64,000 nucleotides of DNA from Lentzea atacamensis (GTDB taxonomy: Bacteria; Actinomycetota; Actinomycetes; Mycobacteriales; Pseudonocardiaceae): NCBI RefSeq assembly GCF_003269295.1, contig NZ_QLTT01000005.1:372001-436000 (forward strand), given 5' to 3'. Below, in pieces: positions 15,767-23,720 of the stretch. Position 1 is the first letter of the stretch; the number at the start of each line of letters is the position of its first letter. A program made the translations under genes and the position numbers. The notes below the pieces were generated by a model. It saw only the letters and a list, made by a program, of their open reading frames with translations. It did no database searches and was not told the DNA's origin.

Positions 15767-15796
15767 AAGGGGGCGAAGCGACAGCTTCGCCCCCTT
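15767..15796 (+). terminator. Intrinsic terminator after acyl-CoA dehydrogenase
   Basis: A perfect 13-bp stem, AAGGGGGCGAAGC pairing with GCTTCGCCCCCTT around a GACA loop, begins eight bases after the stop. The right arm runs into TTGACG, a candidate -35 of the next gene, so terminator and promoter abut. Confidence 0.9.
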
Positions 15797-15823
15797 GACG
15801 CGCGTGTTCCACAAACGTTTTCA
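15795..15823 (+). promoter_or_regulatory. Candidate promoter/operator of GH27 gene
   Basis: TTGACG (15795-15800) fits a -35 box. The eight-base palindrome AAACGTTT at 15813-15820 lies in the spacer/-10 area, where a LacI- or ROK-type regulator could block the promoter. The match is short, so this is a suggestion only. Confidence 0.35.
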
Positions 15824-15856
15824 TGAGACGCCGCCGCTCTCCGAAGACAGGAGCGC

Positions 15857-17863
15857 GTGCACGTGAACCGCAGATGGCACACAGCCGCACTGGCAGCCCT
15901 CATCGCCGCTGGCACCCTCATCGCACCTCAGGCAGTGGCCAAGGACGACGGCCTCGCTCTGACGCCGCCGATGGGCTTCAACAACTGGAACACCACGCAC
16001 TGCCGCGACGACTTCAACGAAGAGATGGTCAAGGGCATCGCGGACATCTTCGTGAGCAAGGGCCTGAAGGACGCCGGCTACGAGTACGTCAACATCGACG
16101 ACTGCTGGGCCCTCCCCGAACGCGACGCCAACGGCGACCTCGTCCCCCACCCGGTGCGCTTCCCCAACGGCATCAAGCACGTCGCCGACTACGTGCACGC
16201 CAAGGGTCTCAAGTTCGGCATCTACACCTCGGCGGGCACCAAGACCTGCAACAACCAGGGCGGCTTTCCCGGCGGCCTCGGCCACGAGGAGCAGGACGCC
16301 AAGCTGTTCGCGTCGTGGGGCGTCGACTACCTGAAGTACGACAACTGCAACAACCAGGGCGTCGACGCGAAGCAGCGCTACACCAAGATGCGCGACGCCC
16401 TCGAAGCCACCGGCCGCAAGATCGTGTTCTCGATCTGCGAGTGGGGCCAGAACAAGCCGTGGGAGTGGGCGAAGGATGTCGGCCACCTGTGGCGCACGAC
16501 CGGCGACATCAGCGACAACTGGAACTCCATGGTGTCGATCGCCAAGCGCAACATGGAACTCGCCGACCACGCGGGACCCGGCCACTGGAACGACCCGGAC
16601 ATGCTCGAGGTCGGCAACGGCGGCATGACGGATCTCGAGTACCGCAGCCACTTCAGCCTTTGGTCGATCATGGCCGCGCCCCTGCTGATCGGCGCCGACC
16701 TGCGCAAGGTCACGCCGGCGACGTTCGAGATCCTGCAGAACCGCGAGATCATCGCCGTCAACCAGGACAAGCTCGGCGTGCAGGGCAGGGTGGTCCGCAA
16801 CCAGGGCGGCAACCACGTCCTCGTCAAGCCGCTCAGCAACGGCGACAAGGCGATCCTGCTGTTCAACGAGAACGACAGCGCCGCCAACATCTCCGTGACG
16901 GCGCAGGAGCTCGGCCTCACCAGGGCGAGCGGCTACAAGGTCCGCGACCTGTGGGCCAAGACCACGAGCCACACCGCGGGCTCGATCAGCGCCGCACTGC
17001 CCCCGCACGGCTCGGCGATGTTCCGCGTCAGCGCGGCGAAGGACTGGTACAACTACCCGCCCGCCATCACCACGGCCGCGGACGGCGATGTCCTCTACCC
17101 CGGCGCGTTGCCGATCGTGCAGCCCGGCAAGACCATCACCTACACGACGTCGGTGAGCAACACCGGACGCCTGCCGATCGCCGCGGTCCAGGCCGCGCTG
17201 ACCGTTCCCCACGGCTGGACCGCGAAGGCGACCTCCAGCAGCTTCAAGCCGATCCTGTCCGGCGAGAAGACGTTCAGGACCACCTGGCAGGTGACCGTGC
17301 CAGCCACCGCCGCGCCAGGCCGCTTCCCGATCAGCGCGAGCTTCACCTTCCACAGCCCGCACGAGAACAACCCGGTCACCAGGCAGTACTCCACCGAGGC
17401 ACTGGTTCCCGGCGCACCGCCGAAGGGCGAGCTGTTCATCAGCGATCTCAAGTGGTTGCGCGCGGCCAACGGCCACGGCCCGGTCGAGGTCGACACCACC
17501 AACGGCGAGGCCAAACAGGGTGACGGCGGCCCGATCACCATCCGCGGCAAGGTGTTCGCCAAGGGGCTCGGCACGCACGCCCCCGCGCACATCGAGTACT
17601 ACACGGGCGGCAGCTGCTCGAAGGTGACCGCGACGATCGGCATCGACGACAAGAAGGTCAACCCGCTGAGCCTCGTGAGCTACGAGGTGTGGGCGGACAA
17701 CACCAAGGTCTACGACAGCGGGCCGGTCTCCGGCGCCGACGCCGCGAAGTCGTTGGAGGCCAACGTCTCCAGCGCGACCGTCGTGCGCCTGATCGTCCGG
17801 GACGGCGGCAACGGCAAGTCCTACGACCACGCCGACTGGGGCGACGTGAGGATCAGCTGCTAG
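15857..17863 (+). CDS. Secreted GH27 alpha-galactosidase with NEW3 and NPCBM domains
   Basis: 668 residues. A Sec signal ends near AVAKDD. The GH27 catalytic domain opens LALTPPMGFNNWN; the nucleophile Asp is in YLKYDNCNN (about residue 162) and the acid/base Asp in GHWNDPDML (about residue 248). Next comes a NEW3-type beta-sandwich (about residues 400-515), then a C-terminal NPCBM galactose-binding module with the typical KGLGTHAPAHIEY and final WGDVRISC. It should remove alpha-1,6- or alpha-1,3-galactosyl groups from galactomannans or raffinose sugars outside the cell. GTG 15857 or GTG 15863 follow AGGAG; 15863 has the better spacing. The stop shares CTAG with the convergent tetR. Confidence 0.92.
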   Translation: MHVNRRWHTAALAALIAAGTLIAPQAVAKDDGLALTPPMGFNNWNTTHCRDDFNEEMVKGIADIFVSKGLKDAGYEYVNIDDCWALPERDANGDLVPHPVRFPNGIKHVADYVHAKGLKFGIYTSAGTKTCNNQGGFPGGLGHEEQDAKLFASWGVDYLKYDNCNNQGVDAKQRYTKMRDALEATGRKIVFSICEWGQNKPWEWAKDVGHLWRTTGDISDNWNSMVSIAKRNMELADHAGPGHWNDPDMLEVGNGGMTDLEYRSHFSLWSIMAAPLLIGADLRKVTPATFEILQNREIIAVNQDKLGVQGRVVRNQGGNHVLVKPLSNGDKAILLFNENDSAANISVTAQELGLTRASGYKVRDLWAKTTSHTAGSISAALPPHGSAMFRVSAAKDWYNYPPAITTAADGDVLYPGALPIVQPGKTITYTTSVSNTGRLPIAAVQAALTVPHGWTAKATSSSFKPILSGEKTFRTTWQVTVPATAAPGRFPISASFTFHSPHENNPVTRQYSTEALVPGAPPKGELFISDLKWLRAANGHGPVEVDTTNGEAKQGDGGPITIRGKVFAKGLGTHAPAHIEYYTGGSCSKVTATIGIDDKKVNPLSLVSYEVWADNTKVYDSGPVSGADAAKSLEANVSSATVVRLIVRDGGNGKSYDHADWGDVRISC

Positions 17864-18495
17864 TCCGGCTCCTGGTAACGCTCCAAGGCCGCGATCATGA
17901 GTTCGAGCCCGAACTCGAACTCGTGATCGTGGTCGTAGGTCCCCAGCTCGTCGAGCACCTCCGCGGACAGCGGAAACGCCGACGCGTCAACGCCTTCGTA
18001 CGGTGAGAGCGCGATCCCGCCGAGCTCCGGCGACGTCGCGACCTCCCTCATCAGCGTGCCCAGCAGGTAGGACACCATGGCGCGCATCATCCCCACGGCG
18101 ACCTTGCCCCGAAAGCCCGCTTTGGCGAGGTTCCTCAACGCGGCCTCGATGGTCCTGAACCCGGCCTCGGTGCTGAGCCGCCGCGTCGCCAGCATGACGA
18201 ACGCCCTGGGATGCTGCCGTGCCAACGCTCTCACCGCGTGCGCGTGCGCCCTGATGTGATCACGCCAGTCGTCGCCGGCGACGTGGCACGGCCGCGCCTC
18301 CGCCATGATCCGCTCGGCGGCCAGGTCCACCAGCAAAGCCTTGCTGGGAACGTGGTTGTACAAAGACATCGTGCCCGCGCCGAGCTCGGCGGCGAGGCGT
18401 CTCATCGAGACCGCTTCGACGCCCTCACGTTCGATCAGCCGCACCGCCGCATCCACGATGCGGGCGCGGGTCAACGGTTCACGTGATGAGGCCAC
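17860..18495 (-). CDS. TetR-family transcriptional regulator
   Basis: 211 residues. The N-terminal helix-turn-helix (about residues 8-52) reads RARIVDAAVRLIEREG then MRRLAAELGAGTMSLYNHVPSKALL. The C-terminal ligand domain is of the type annotated TetR_C. GTG 18495 is the start. It is divergent from the SnoaL-like gene, with a 15-bp palindrome between them that is most likely its own operator. It overlaps the GH27 stop by CTAG, but there is no reason to think that it regulates GH27. Confidence 0.9.
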   Translation of the reverse strand: MASSREPLTRARIVDAAVRLIEREGVEAVSMRRLAAELGAGTMSLYNHVPSKALLVDLAAERIMAEARPCHVAGDDWRDHIRAHAHAVRALARQHPRAFVMLATRRLSTEAGFRTIEAALRNLAKAGFRGKVAVGMMRAMVSYLLGTLMREVATSPELGGIALSPYEGVDASAFPLSAEVLDELGTYDHDHEFEFGLELMIAALERYQEPD

Positions 18496-18532
18496 TGGCG
18501 CAGACCATACGACGTGGAGTAGCTTCCCTGCG

Positions 18533-18547
18533 ACGTACGGCGTACGT
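18533..18547. promoter_or_regulatory. Probable TetR operator
   Basis: A perfect palindrome ACGTACG-G-CGTACGT lies in the 68-base gap between the divergent tetR and SnoaL-like genes, directly abutting the AGGAGG ribosome site of the latter. Binding here would block both promoters. Confidence 0.75.
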
Positions 18548-18563
18548 AGGAGGGTCGGCCGGC

Positions 18564-19004
18564 ATGACCGAATCCAAGGCGCTCAGAGCGCTGCGCGAGG
18601 CGATCGTCCTTGAGCACATGGAGTCGCAGAACGACCACGACTTCAACACCTCCCTGCACACGTTTCCCCACCCCCGGTACGAGATCATGGCGTCCGGCCA
18701 GGTGCTCCAGGGCGTGGACGAGGTCCGCGCGTACTGGCAGCGCACCCGCGCGGCGTTCCCCGACCAGCGCAACAAGGTCATCGAGGTGCACCACGCCGAC
18801 GACGCGGTGATCGTCGAGTTCGAGCTGCAGGGCACACACCTCGGCAGCCTCACCGGCGAGGAGGTCACCGGCCGGTCGTTCAAGGTGAGGATGGTCGGTT
18901 TCTTCCTGTTCGACAAGGACGTGCTGGTCTGCGAGCGGGTGTACGGCGACAGCGCGACCGTGATGAACCAGCTCGGCATGCTGGACCTCCCTGGGGCGTT
19001 CTAG
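18564..19004 (+). CDS. SnoaL-like (NTF2-fold) protein
   Basis: 146 residues with the SnoaL-like polyketide-cyclase/nuclear transport factor 2 pattern: an early helix (REAIVLEHMESQNDHDFNTSL), a central Y-W-Q-R-T-R-A-A-F-P-D segment, and strands V-I-E-V-H-H-A-D-D-A-V and G-R-S-F-K-V-R-M-V-G-F-F. Members bind small hydrophobic ligands or act as hydrolases or isomerases. ATG 18564 has AGGAGG about ten bases upstream. Local control by the divergent TetR is likely. The stop shares CTAG with the asparaginase gene. Confidence 0.85.
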   Translation: MTESKALRALREAIVLEHMESQNDHDFNTSLHTFPHPRYEIMASGQVLQGVDEVRAYWQRTRAAFPDQRNKVIEVHHADDAVIVEFELQGTHLGSLTGEEVTGRSFKVRMVGFFLFDKDVLVCERVYGDSATVMNQLGMLDLPGAF

Positions 19005-19900
19005 AACGCCACTCGCACTTCGCCGACGACCTGGCCGCCGCCGAGCACCGGCACGGACAGGTGTTCCTTGGCCGGCGACACGTCGTAACCCAGCGCCGCC
19101 AACGCCGTGAGCCCGATCGCCGTGGTGGCACGGGGATTCCCGTCGAGCACCTTCACCGCCACCGCGTGCCCGGCCGCCGTCGCCAGCACCAGCACACCTT
19201 CTGCGCCGCCCTTGGCCACCACACCCGGCAGCAACTGCATGACGACGGTGTTCACATGCCCGGTTCCCCCCACGTACTCGGGATGTCTGCGCATCGCGTC
19301 GGCGACCGGCGTGCGCACCAGCCCTTGCATCGCGCGCGCCAATCCGTGCAACGACAACACATACACGGGCGCACCACATCCGTCGACCGCCGTGTGCGCA
19401 ACTGCTTCGCCGGAAAGTTCCTCCATCGTCCGCAACACCATCTGCTGCAACGGATGCGTCGGCTCCAGGTAGGTCTGGGTCGGCCACCGCGCCGCGACGC
19501 ACGCCGCCAGCATCGCCGCGTGCTTGCCGGAACAGTTCATCCGCACCCGAGACGGCTCCGTCAGCCGTTGCCGCGTCTCCTCGTCCTCCGGCCACGACGG
19601 AGGGCAGCGCAGCAATCCCACCGGCAACCCGCCGAGCACCTGCATCACCAGTTCGACGTGCCGGTTCTCCCCCGTGTGCGACCCGGCGGCGATCGCCAGG
19701 GCGGGCCCGGCGAGCGGCGCTCCCGCGGACAGGCAGGCCAGCGCCTGGAACGGCTTCATGCACGACCGCGGCAGCACCGGATCCTCAACGGCCCCAACGG
19801 AAACCCCGGTCTCCCCTGACGGCAGCAGCCCCACCACGCTCCCGTGGTGCAGGCTTTCCACGAAACCGGACCGGGTGACCTCAGCGAGCAGTGCGGGCAC
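19001..19900 (-). CDS. L-asparaginase of the rhizobial (ReAV/class 3) type
   Basis: 299 residues of the asparaginase II (PF06089-type) family, unrelated to E. coli AnsB. The serine-beta-lactamase-like S-x-x-K is present as Ser46-Lys49 (RSCMKP). The zinc/lysine site is Cys123 and Lys126 (MNCSGKH) with Cys175 (VDGCGAP), which corresponds to the ReAV layout. The reaction is Asn to Asp plus ammonia, in the cytoplasm. GTG 19900 lies 20 bases inside the upstream permease gene, with GGAGG nine bases before it. It is therefore the last gene of the amino-acid importer operon, suggesting uptake and deamidation of Asn/Gln. Confidence 0.88.
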   Translation of the reverse strand: MPALLAEVTRSGFVESLHHGSVVGLLPSGETGVSVGAVEDPVLPRSCMKPFQALACLSAGAPLAGPALAIAAGSHTGENRHVELVMQVLGGLPVGLLRCPPSWPEDEETRQRLTEPSRVRMNCSGKHAAMLAACVAARWPTQTYLEPTHPLQQMVLRTMEELSGEAVAHTAVDGCGAPVYVLSLHGLARAMQGLVRTPVADAMRRHPEYVGGTGHVNTVVMQLLPGVVAKGGAEGVLVLATAAGHAVAVKVLDGNPRATTAIGLTALAALGYDVSPAKEHLSVPVLGGGQVVGEVRVAF

Positions 19901-20648
19901 GACCAGCCTCCAGGCGGTGGGCCATCCGGGACAGCGCCAGGTTGACCACCAGGTAGATGAACGCCACGACGATGAACGTCTGGATCAGCAGACCGTTGTA
20001 GTTCGCGAGCACCCGCCCGTTGAACAACAACTCCGTGTAGGACACGACATATCCCAGCGAGGTGTCCTTCAACAGGCTGACAGCTTGGGTCACGAGCAAC
20101 GGCGTCATGTGCCGGACGGCCTGTGGCAGCACGACGAACCGCGTCACCGCGCCGTCCGGCATGCCCAGCGACAGCCCCGCCTCGCGCTGCCCGGGATCGA
20201 CGGAGTCCACGCCCGCCCGGAAGATCACCGCGTAGGAGGCCGCGTGCGACAACGCCAGCGGCACCACGAGCTTCCAGAACAGCGGCAGGTTCAGGCCGAA
20301 CGACGGCAGCACGAACAACATCACGTACACCAGCAGCAGCACCGGAACCGTGCGCATGACCTCGGCGTAGGCGCGGGTGAACCGGTTGGGCCGCAACGCG
20401 AGCAGCAGCCCACCCACCATCGCCAGCACCCCCGTCGCGCACGCCGCCACCACCGTCGACCACAGGCCTCCGAGCAGATAACGCCACACGGGCCAGGTCA
20501 GATACGGCCTCCACCGAACCGGGTCCAGCTGCCCGCCGGCCGCGAACTGCCGCAGCCCCAGCGCGACCAGCCCGGCGAGCACGAGCGCCGACACCACCGA
20601 GACCCAGAAGACCCGGCGACGGAAACGTGGTCCAGGAGCGTCGAACAT
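19881..20648 (-). CDS. Amino-acid ABC transporter permease (GluD-like)
   Basis: 255 residues with about five membrane segments. The cytoplasmic EAA loop is E-A-G-L-S-L-G-M-P-D-G-A-V-T-R-F-V-V-L-P-Q-A, diagnostic of polar amino-acid importers (HisM/GluD family). ATG 20648 overlaps the previous permease stop by one base (TGATG). It is the second of two permeases; with the lipoprotein at 21259 they form a glutamate/asparagine-type importer. No ATPase gene is in the operon. Confidence 0.9.
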   Translation of the reverse strand: MFDAPGPRFRRRVFWVSVVSALVLAGLVALGLRQFAAGGQLDPVRWRPYLTWPVWRYLLGGLWSTVVAACATGVLAMVGGLLLALRPNRFTRAYAEVMRTVPVLLLVYVMLFVLPSFGLNLPLFWKLVVPLALSHAASYAVIFRAGVDSVDPGQREAGLSLGMPDGAVTRFVVLPQAVRHMTPLLVTQAVSLLKDTSLGYVVSYTELLFNGRVLANYNGLLIQTFIVVAFIYLVVNLALSRMAHRLEAGRARTAR

Positions 20649-21262
20649 CAGGCCAGCCGCCGTTCCAGCACCCGCGCGCCGAACCCGATCCCCGCGGCCA
20701 TCACCAGGTAGCACAGCCCGGCACCGGTGAAGACCAGCAACGGCTGGGCGAGCTCGAGGTTGATCCGTTGCGCCGCACGGGTCATGTCCACCACGCCGAC
20801 GACACCGGCCAGTGCGGTGGCCATCGTCAGCGCGATCGCGATGTTCGCCAACGGCTGCACCACCCGCCGTCCGGCCTGAGGAAGGATCACGTGCCGCAAC
20901 GACTGCCGGAACGACAGCCCCAGCGCCCGTGCCGCCTCACCCTGTCCGGCAGCCACCGAGCTCACGCCCGACCGCAGCGCCTCCGCCACGAACGCGGCCT
21001 CGTACAGCGCGATCGCCGTGAAAGCCGTCCAGAACAACGGCATCTTGACGCCCACCTCGGGCAGCCCGAACACGAACAGCACCAGCCACGCGAGCAACGG
21101 GATGTTCCGCCACACCTCGACGTAGACCGCACCGACGCCCTGCAGCAGCGGCACCGGCACGATCCGCAGCACCGCGACCACGAGGCCCACGGCGAGGGCG
21201 CCCGCGAACGACAGCAGGGTCAGGGCGACGGTGTTCAGAAAGCCTTCGACGACCAGGCTCAT
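20648..21262 (-). CDS. Amino-acid ABC transporter permease (GluC-like)
   Basis: 204 residues with membrane segments at V-A-L-T-L-L-S-F-A-G-A-L-A-V-G and later. The EAA motif is E-A-A-R-A-L-G-L-S-F-R-Q-S-L-R-H-V-I-L-P-Q-A. The family is the His/Glu/Gln/Arg/opine permeases. ATG 21262 overlaps the stop of the solute-binding lipoprotein (ATGA), which fixes the start. It should pair with the second permease to form the membrane channel. Confidence 0.9.
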   Translation of the reverse strand: MSLVVEGFLNTVALTLLSFAGALAVGLVVAVLRIVPVPLLQGVGAVYVEVWRNIPLLAWLVLFVFGLPEVGVKMPLFWTAFTAIALYEAAFVAEALRSGVSSVAAGQGEAARALGLSFRQSLRHVILPQAGRRVVQPLANIAIALTMATALAGVVGVVDMTRAAQRINLELAQPLLVFTGAGLCYLVMAAGIGFGARVLERRLA

Positions 21263-22143
21263 GAGACGATCGCGGGTGGCGACGGCGCGTGGCCGGTGAC
21301 CACGGTGCCGATCGTCTGCTTCCAGACGTCCTGCCACAGCCCTGACTTGCCGATCTCACGCAGCCAGTCGTCGACGAACTTCTCGAACTCCGCGTCGCCG
21401 TGCTTGATGCCGATGCCGTACGGGTCCTCGGTGAACGGCTCGCCGACCAGCTGGAGCTCGCTGTCCTTCGACGCGCCGGCGACCAGGATCGCCTGGTCCT
21501 GCACGTAGGCGTCGCCACGGCCCTGCTTCAACGCCGTGAGGCACTCGGGATCGGAGCCGAACTCGACGATCTTCGCGGTGGGCGCGGCGTCCTTCACCGC
21601 CTTCACGCCGGGTGTGTTCGCGCCGACGATCACGGTCTTGCCGGCCAGATCCGCGGGCTTGGTGATGCCGGAGGTGCCCTTGCGCACCGCGATAGACTGC
21701 CCCGACCGGTAGTACGGGCCTGCGAACGCCACGCGTTCCGCCCGTGCCGGCGTGATCGTGTACGTCTGGATGATCACGTCGACGGTGCCGTTGGCCAGCA
21801 ACGGTTCGCGGGTCTCCGAGGTCGCGCTGAGCAGCTCGGTCTCCGGCTTGCCGACGATGTAGTGCGCGAGGAGCTTGCCGAGGTAGGCGTCGAAGCCGGT
21901 GAGCTCGCCGCTGATGGGGTCGAGCTGCGACAGCAGGGGCGCGTCCTGGGAACCGCCGATGAGCAGCTTGCCGCGCTTCTTGATGCGGTCGACGGCCGAG
22001 CCAGGAGTCACCTGACCTGTGTAAACGGGCGCCTTGGCGAGCAGGGCGCCGAACTTGCCGCCACCCGCGCCGGGTACCGCGTTCTCACCGCCGGAGCACC
22101 CGGCCACGAAGAGCAACAACGCCGCTACGAACAGTCTCCCCAT
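21259..22143 (-). CDS. Glutamate-type solute-binding lipoprotein (GluB-like)
   Basis: 294 residues. A lipoprotein signal ends in FVAGC-SGG. The mature part is a periplasmic-binding-protein-type amino-acid receptor: KRGKLLIGGSQDAPLLSQ, DPISGELTGFDAYLGKLLA, ANGTVDVIIQTYTITPARAERVAFAGPYY and KQGRGDAYVQD, matching actinobacterial GluB. It delivers glutamate, aspartate or their amides to the two permeases encoded just downstream. It leads a four-gene unit ending in asparaginase. Its promoter must lie in the roughly 45 bases between its start and the cspA terminator. Confidence 0.9.
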   Translation of the reverse strand: MGRLFVAALLLFVAGCSGGENAVPGAGGGKFGALLAKAPVYTGQVTPGSAVDRIKKRGKLLIGGSQDAPLLSQLDPISGELTGFDAYLGKLLAHYIVGKPETELLSATSETREPLLANGTVDVIIQTYTITPARAERVAFAGPYYRSGQSIAVRKGTSGITKPADLAGKTVIVGANTPGVKAVKDAAPTAKIVEFGSDPECLTALKQGRGDAYVQDQAILVAGASKDSELQLVGEPFTEDPYGIGIKHGDAEFEKFVDDWLREIGKSGLWQDVWKQTIGTVVTGHAPSPPAIVS

Positions 22144-22189
22144 GCCGCGACGCTACTGATCGCGATCAACCAGGCACAAGACACAACAA

Positions 22190-22219
22190 AGCCCCTTGTC
22201 CGATACCGGACAAGGGGCT
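22190..22219 (-). terminator. Intrinsic terminator of cspA
   Basis: A perfect 13-bp stem, AGCCCCTTGTCCG with CGGACAAGGGGCT and an ATAC loop. On the minus strand it is followed by TTTGTTGTGTCTTG, a U-rich tail. It isolates cspA from the importer operon. Confidence 0.9.
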
Positions 22220-22255
22220 CCGCCACAGCTTGCAGGCTGTTGGAGTCGGTCAGAC

Positions 22256-22462
22256 TCAGACGGCGCGAACGCCCTGGGCCTGCGGGCCCTTCTGGCCCTG
22301 ACCGATCTCGAACTCGACCCGCTGGTTCTCCTCGAGAGCCTTGTAGCCGTTCATCTGGATCTCCGAGTAGTGGACGAACACGTCGGCGCCACCGTTATCG
22401 GGGGAGATGAAGCCGAAGCCCTTCTCCGCGTTGAACCACTTGACGGTGCCCTGTACTGCCAT
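22256..22462 (-). CDS. cspA: Cold-shock protein
   Basis: 68 residues, exactly the CspA-family length. RNP1 is K-G-F-G-F-I and RNP2 is V-F-V-H-Y; the opening [14 protein letters not shown] is canonical. It is an OB-fold RNA chaperone that melts mRNA structure. ATG 22462 follows AGAGGAGAAG, a strong ribosome site. More than 200 bases without a gene lie upstream, which would allow the long 5' leader usual for this family. Confidence 0.97.
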   Translation of the reverse strand: MAVQGTVKWFNAEKGFGFISPDNGGADVFVHYSEIQMNGYKALEENQRVEFEIGQGQKGPQAQGVRAV

Positions 22463-22699
22463 CTTGCTACTTCTCCTCTAACAGGTGCCGGATCGCACTC
22501 GCGACCACCGGGTCAAGCAGGAACGGCGCTCCCTCCCGAAGCTGGAGAGACCACACGAACACACCCCGTTTTTCGTGACCGTGGCTGGACGAACACGAAA
22601 ACGTACGACCATGGACAGTCAACCACGGCTCCCCGCTCCCAGTCGAGCCATCGATCTCACTGCTAACGTGAGTGCCCGAACGACCACGCGGAGGTACTC

Positions 22700-22930
22700 G
22701 TGCCCGAGCAGCCGACGATGTCGATCAGGGTCAGGATCGCGCCGCAAGTGGCTGGTGGCCTCACCTTGCTCGTGCGGCAGCTTCTGACCGGCGTCGCCGC
22801 CCAGAAGCCTCCGAAGGCCGAACGCAAGGCCCGTACGCCCATCATCAACAGGTCCGAAGGCACCGTCCGCGGCACCCTGTTCCAGATCGGGAACGTAGAG
22901 GGAAACGTCACCAACTACGGGGACCGGTAA
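22700..22930 (+). CDS. Small protein with RHIM/BASS3-like amyloid-signalling motif
   Basis: 76 residues from GTG 22700, with GGAGG six bases upstream. The N-terminal half is amphipathic or hydrophobic (VAGGLTLLVRQLLTGVAA), and a basic linker follows. Residues 54-70 read G-T-V-R-G-T-L-F-Q-I-G-N-V-E-G-N-V. This alternation around Q-[IV]-G-x-[VI]-x-G is the core of the RHIM-like bacterial amyloid signalling sequence (BASS3) described at the ends of actinobacterial NLR/effector pairs. Similarity is judged by eye. A membrane-protein gene follows 31 bases later, and no NLR is adjacent. Confidence 0.65.
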   Translation: MPEQPTMSIRVRIAPQVAGGLTLLVRQLLTGVAAQKPPKAERKARTPIINRSEGTVRGTLFQIGNVEGNVTNYGDR

Positions 22931-22961
22931 CCTGGAGGGTCGTTGACCCAGGGGGCCGTGC

Positions 22962-23708
22962 TTGACCAGCAGCGAACGACTGCTCTTCTTCTTCATCGGC
23001 TTGGTGACCACGTTCGTGTTCATCCGCATCAGCGTGCGCATGATCCGGGCGAAGGTGCGCTGGTGGCCGCGCAACATCGTGCACGGCGACACGCACGTGC
23101 ACCACGTCGTGTTCGGCACCGTGCTGCTGCTCCTGTCGAGCGTCACGAGCCTGGTCATCCCCGACGACCTGCACGGCGCCCGGCTGGCGGCCGCGGCGGG
23201 CCTCGGGGTGGGCGCGGCGCTGGTGCTGGACGAGTTCGCGCTGATCCTGCACCTGCGGGACGTGTACTGGACCAAGGCCGGCCGGCTGTCCGTCGACGCG
23301 GTGTTCCTCGCCATCGGCCTGACAGGCACGTTCCTGCTCGGCGCGCGCCCGCTCGGCTACGACGAGGTGCTGCAGCTCAACCCGGAGACGACACCGAGCG
23401 ACACGTTCACGCTGAGGCTGCTGACCATCGGCGTGAACCTGTGCTTCGCGATCGTGGCACTGCTGAAGGGCAAGATCTGGACGGGGCTGCTCGGCCTGCT
23501 CGTGCCCGTGGTGCCCGCCGTGGGCGCCGTGCGGCTGGCGAGGCCGGGGTCGCCGTGGGCGCGCTGGCGTTATCCGGAGGGCTCGCGCAAGCTCGCGCGG
23601 GCGTACCGCCGGGAGGCGCGGATCCGGCAGCCCATCATCCGCGCCAAGATCGCCGTGCAGGAGTTCATCTCGGGGCGTCACGACCTGCCGGATCACGACA
23701 GGCCGTGA
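22962..23708 (+). CDS. Multi-spanning integral membrane protein
   Basis: 248 residues with about six hydrophobic segments. An early H-G-D-T-H-V-H-H cluster follows the first segment and could bind a metal. A D-E-F-A-L-I-L-H-L-R-D-V-Y-W motif lies between segments. The C-terminal 60 residues are basic and cytoplasmic. Such proteins are widespread but uncharacterised in actinobacteria. TTG 22962 is preferred, with AGGGGG six bases upstream. It is probably co-transcribed with the small BASS-like gene. Confidence 0.75.
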   Translation: MTSSERLLFFFIGLVTTFVFIRISVRMIRAKVRWWPRNIVHGDTHVHHVVFGTVLLLLSSVTSLVIPDDLHGARLAAAAGLGVGAALVLDEFALILHLRDVYWTKAGRLSVDAVFLAIGLTGTFLLGARPLGYDEVLQLNPETTPSDTFTLRLLTIGVNLCFAIVALLKGKIWTGLLGLLVPVVPAVGAVRLARPGSPWARWRYPEGSRKLARAYRREARIRQPIIRAKIAVQEFISGRHDLPDHDRP

Positions 23709-23720
23709 CGAGGCCTTTCG

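Noticed and set aside
14029..15921. Long minus-strand open frame opposite the acyl-CoA dehydrogenase
   Set aside because: A shadow of the real gene, with Val/Glu/Asp-rich text and no ribosome site.
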